From assembly GCA_029883045.1 (NCBI GenBank), contig JAOUJU010000079.1, positions 1 to 7,546 on the forward strand: DNA of 7,546 bases, written 5' to 3'. Below, piece by piece: positions 5,207 through 7,546 of the stretch (position 1 is its first letter; each line of letters starts with the position of its first letter). Origin of the DNA: Rhodospirillaceae bacterium. GTDB taxonomy: Bacteria; Pseudomonadota; Alphaproteobacteria; Rhodospirillales; Magnetovibrionaceae. The translations under genes were made by a program, and so were the position numbers. The notes beneath the pieces are model-generated. The model was not told where the DNA came from, searched no databases, and saw only the letters and a list, made by a program, of their open reading frames with translations.

Positions 5207-6973
5207 GTGTTTGCATCAAACCTTAAAAACCTGTTTTCCTTTTTGGCTTGGCTACCCCTCGTCAACAAGGAAACCCTGCGCGCCGACCTTATTGCTGGGT
5301 TAACTGGCGCGGTAATTGTTCTGCCCCAAGGGGTGGCTTTTGCCCTAATCGCCGGATTACCACCGCAGTATGGGTTATATACCGCCATGGTAACGCCAAT
5401 AGTGGCAGCACTGTTTGGATCATCTAGGCATTTGATTTCAGGCCCAACCACGGCAATTTCTATTGTGGTTTTTTCATCCATAAGCGGCCACGCCGTACCC
5501 GGCACCCCAGAATTCATTTCCCTTGCCCTGACGTTGACATTTTTAGCGGGGGTTTATCAGTTTGCCTTTGGTCTAGCGCGCATGGGTATGGTGGTTAATT
5601 TTGTATCGCACACAGTGGTGGTCGGGTTTACCGCAGGGGCGGCCATTTTGATTGCAACCTCGCAGATGAAAAACGTGCTGGGCGTACATGCCCAAAGGGG
5701 CGATAGCTTTATCCACACATGGCTGAATTTGTGGGATGGCATAGGATCATTCAACATTTATGTATTTGCGGTTGCTATTGTGACCTTAGGCGTAGCCATA
5801 ACCATTAAACGCATTAAACCGCGTTTCCCCAATTTGTTGCTAGCCCTTATCATTGGCAGTGTTCTTTCGTATTTAATTGACGGTGCCGCCAACGGGGTGA
5901 ATGTAGTGGGCGAAATACCCGCACAATTGCCCCCGTTTAGCAGCCCAACATTTACTTTTGCCGCCTTCAAAATGCTGGCACCGCAAGCCTTTGCCGTGGC
6001 ATTGCTAGGCCTGATTGAGGCAGTATCAATTAGCCGCTCAATTGCCGCGAAATCGCACCAGCGCATAGACAGCAGCCAAGAATTTGTCGGCCAAGGCCTA
6101 TCCAACATAATTGGTAGCTTTTTTTCCAGCTATGCCGGGTCTGGCTCGTTTACCCGTTCAGGCGTAAACTTTGCATCAGGTGCAAAAACCCCCATGTCGG
6201 CCATATTTGCCGCGTTGATTTTAATGGGTATGGTGTTGTTAGTGGCACCGTTGACCGCGTACCTGCCCTTGGCCGCAATGGGCGGGGTAATTTTAGTGGT
6301 GGCATTAAACCTTATTGACCTGAAGCAGATAAAACATGTTCTGGTTTCATCAAAAAGCGAAACCACAATTTTGCTTACCACATTTTTTTCTACCCTGTTT
6401 TTAGATTTAGAATTTGCAATTTATTTAGGCGTGCTGGTGTCGTTGGTTATGTTTTTGGCGCGAACATCGTTTCCTGAAATTGTGACGCTAGCCCCTGACA
6501 TTGACACACGTTACAACAAACAAACCCTAACCGATGTAAGCATCAAACCGCTGACACAATGCCCAAAACTTAAAATTGTACGGGTTGATATGTCTATTTA
6601 TTTTGGCTCGCTCAACCATATTGAAAAGAAACTTTACGATATTTCCGATAAACAAGGCGTGCATCATATTTTGATTATGGGTGCGGGCATTAACTTGGTC
6701 GACCTTAGCGGTTCTGAAATGCTGTTGCATTTAGCCGAACATTTAGAACAAAAAGGTGGGGGTTTATATTTTTGCAACCTTAAGCCCGGGGTTTACCAAT
6801 CTATGGCCAAGGCCCACCTGATACGCGATATCAAGAACTGGCATTTCTTTGACGAAAAGAAAGATGCATTAAAGGTACTAAACCGTTTGCTTCGCCGCCA
6901 AGGCGTATGTGAAAACTGCACCGCCATGGCATTTCAAGAATGTCGCGCCATTTCCGACACCGCAGAAAAGTAA
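5207..6973 (+). CDS. SulP family inorganic anion transporter with C-terminal STAS domain
   Basis: This inner-membrane SLC26/SulP transporter carries anions such as sulfate, bicarbonate or dicarboxylates; the substrate is not decidable here. From GTG at 5207 the product is 588 residues. The family signature LPQGVAFALIAGLPPQYGLY is at 39-58 and SGPTTAIS at 78-85. The core glutamate is in GLIEAVSISRSIA (268-280), followed by GQGLSNIIGSFF (295-306) and GSGSFTRSGVNF (311-322). About 12 membrane segments are followed by a cytoplasmic STAS domain at about 455-563, with the VDLSG loop at 498-502. The tail has CENCTAMAFQEC (568-579), a three-cysteine cluster. The frame stays open upstream to a TTG at 5078, but that start would overlap the divergent gene. 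GTG 5207 gives the usual short N-terminus before LPLVNKETLRAD and has AAGG 10 bases upstream, so I prefer it. Confidence 0.92.
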   Translation: MFASNLKNLFSFLAWLPLVNKETLRADLIAGLTGAVIVLPQGVAFALIAGLPPQYGLYTAMVTPIVAALFGSSRHLISGPTTAISIVVFSSISGHAVPGTPEFISLALTLTFLAGVYQFAFGLARMGMVVNFVSHTVVVGFTAGAAILIATSQMKNVLGVHAQRGDSFIHTWLNLWDGIGSFNIYVFAVAIVTLGVAITIKRIKPRFPNLLLALIIGSVLSYLIDGAANGVNVVGEIPAQLPPFSSPTFTFAAFKMLAPQAFAVALLGLIEAVSISRSIAAKSHQRIDSSQEFVGQGLSNIIGSFFSSYAGSGSFTRSGVNFASGAKTPMSAIFAALILMGMVLLVAPLTAYLPLAAMGGVILVVALNLIDLKQIKHVLVSSKSETTILLTTFFSTLFLDLEFAIYLGVLVSLVMFLARTSFPEIVTLAPDIDTRYNKQTLTDVSIKPLTQCPKLKIVRVDMSIYFGSLNHIEKKLYDISDKQGVHHILIMGAGINLVDLSGSEMLLHLAEHLEQKGGGLYFCNLKPGVYQSMAKAHLIRDIKNWHFFDEKKDALKVLNRLLRRQGVCENCTAMAFQECRAISDTAEK

Positions 6974-7000
6974 TTATTTAGGCTTTATTATTTAGGCTTT
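6973..7000. repeat. Perfect tandem 14-bp duplication at the SulP stop codon
   Basis: ATTATTTAGGCTTT occurs twice head to tail with no spacer (6973-6986 and 6987-7000). The first copy begins at the last base of the SulP stop codon. Two copies suggest a replication-slippage duplication. The AGGCT at 6994-6998 could pair with AGCCT at 7013-7017, but the resulting stem is short with a 14-base loop and no proper T-run, so it is a poor terminator. Confidence 0.9.
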
Positions 7001-7013
7001 GCCCCAACCACCA

Positions 7014-7040
7014 GCCTTTCTAAATTCAATTTAGCAAGGC
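7014..7040. repeat. Hairpin in the convergent intergenic gap
   Basis: GCCTT-T-CTAAA (7014-7024) and TTTAG-C-AAGGC (7030-7040) pair as two 5-bp blocks around one mismatch, with a 5-base loop. It lies between the ends of two convergent genes, where a transcription barrier is expected. No T-run follows on either strand (an A-run follows on plus), so it is not a classic intrinsic terminator. It may be an mRNA 3'-end stabilising stem. Positions 7041-7121 hold nothing else that I recognise. Confidence 0.45.
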
Positions 7041-7121
7041 AAAAAGTTCGCTATAAAGTCTATGCAGAACCACCGCTTATAATTGACTGAACCATTTGTA
7101 ATATCAAAACAACAAAGCTTA

Positions 7122-7546
7122 TTAAAAAATCTGCATAAGCTCTGTTTCATTAATTATTTGATTACCATTAAAACCCATGTTGACCAGTTGGTTTGAATCA
7201 ACATCGTCTCCGGTAATAATAAAATAAGTTTCTTTATTTTCAATTGAATCCATTTCTCCAATGTATTTAATAAAGTAGTTAAAATTAACTTTCATTTCTT
7301 CGATAATAGTTTTGAGTGCATCCGGCGAAAGCATGCCGCAAAAAATAATCCCATCCATATATGGGGCTTTATTGACTATATTTATAATGGACTGCAGTAC
7401 GGCCCTAAAGTGCACGTAAGAACGTAATCTCTGCACTTGATCAGTGTTTCCACCACCCGCAGCTCTTATGGAGATTAAAGCTTCTTCAGCATCAATATAT
7501 CGCCTCGCTTGTGAAAGATACTCTGCAGCTACATAGTTTCTTTGAA
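7122..7546 (-). CDS. Hypothetical protein, 5' end beyond the right edge
   Basis: The frame is open from the window edge to TAA at 7124-7122, giving 140 visible C-terminal residues. A GTG at 7436 is an internal codon and not necessarily a start, because the open frame continues upstream to 7546 and reads YVAAEYLSQARRYIDAEEAL. The visible part begins with a charged helical stretch (about 1-60). It is followed by hydrophobic strands alternating with helices (MDGIIFCG at about 64-71, ETYFIITGDD at about 110-119) and an acidic end, NETELMQIF. The last part faintly recalls a response-regulator receiver fold, but the spacing between those elements is too long and the usual lysine is not evident. It is soluble-looking, with no membrane segment. 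Codons are clearly more AT-rich than in the other genes. It is convergent with the SulP gene. I do not recognise the family. Confidence 0.7.
   Translation of the reverse strand, partial: QRNYVAAEYLSQARRYIDAEEALISIRAAGGGNTDQVQRLRSYVHFRAVLQSIINIVNKAPYMDGIIFCGMLSPDALKTIIEEMKVNFNYFIKYIGEMDSIENKETYFIITGDDVDSNQLVNMGFNGNQIINETELMQIF

Noticed and set aside
5071..5517. 148-residue minus-strand reading frame over the 5' part of the SulP gene
   Set aside because: It lies antisense to a well-supported transporter gene and shows a composition typical of a shadow frame.
6994..7017. Intrinsic terminator for the SulP gene from AGGCT/AGCCT pairing
   Set aside because: The stem is only 5 bp with a 14-base loop and is followed by TTCTAAATTC, not a T-run.
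7122..7363. Response-regulator receiver domain in the right-edge protein
   Set aside because: MDG and ITG-like motifs are present, but they are about 45-50 residues apart, far more than in receiver domains, and the conserved lysine-proline is missing.
7122..7436. Treating the right-edge gene as a complete 104-residue protein starting at GTG 7436
   Set aside because: The frame stays open upstream to the window edge with protein-like sequence and there is no good ribosome-binding site at 7436, so the gene is better called partial.

Overview
The window looks like chromosomal DNA from an alphaproteobacterium of moderate-to-low GC content. The evidence is a SerC of the ~388-residue alphaproteobacterial type, encoded directly upstream of a long-form SerA, with a two-hairpin leader in front of serC of the kind known from this class. 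The species cannot be named from the sequence.

Layout from left to right: (a) 1-176 is AT-rich non-coding DNA. It holds a hairpin, a possible Shine-Dalgarno sequence for a minus-strand gene lying off the left edge, and a strong terminator for serA. (b) 177-2939, minus strand, is a two-gene operon read serC then serA: phosphoserine aminotransferase and 3-phosphoglycerate dehydrogenase, two enzymes of the phosphorylated route to L-serine. (c) 2940-3148 is a 209-base gap that is unusually rich in RNA structure. Read on the minus strand it has a possible promoter inside the end of the upstream gene, a compact GC-rich fold of about 95 nt closed by an intrinsic terminator (T1), then a second leader hairpin, then a terminator-like hairpin (T2) whose U-run abuts the serC start codon and whose 3' arm contains the serC Shine-Dalgarno sequence. 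One arm of T1 is exactly complementary over 8 bases to one arm of T2. (d) 3149-5083, minus, is a 12-TM-type anion permease of the SLC13/DASS superfamily with two central TrkA-C (RCK_C) domains. (e) 5207-6973, plus, is a SulP (SLC26-type) anion transporter with a C-terminal STAS domain, divergent from the SLC13 gene. (f) 6974-7121 is a convergent gap with a perfect tandem 14-bp repeat and a hairpin. (g) 7122-7546, minus, is the 3' part of an unrecognised, AT-rich gene that runs off the right edge.

How the genes may work together (inference): both transporters belong to families that include sulfate carriers. They sit beside serine synthesis, which provides the carbon skeleton for cysteine, so a link between sulfate supply and serine/cysteine synthesis is plausible. 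Bicarbonate or dicarboxylate transport is an equally open alternative.

The most unusual part is the 2940-3174 segment, a possible small RNA stacked immediately upstream of a serC attenuator with mutually exclusive pairings. I see no mobile element, CRISPR array, tRNA or rRNA.
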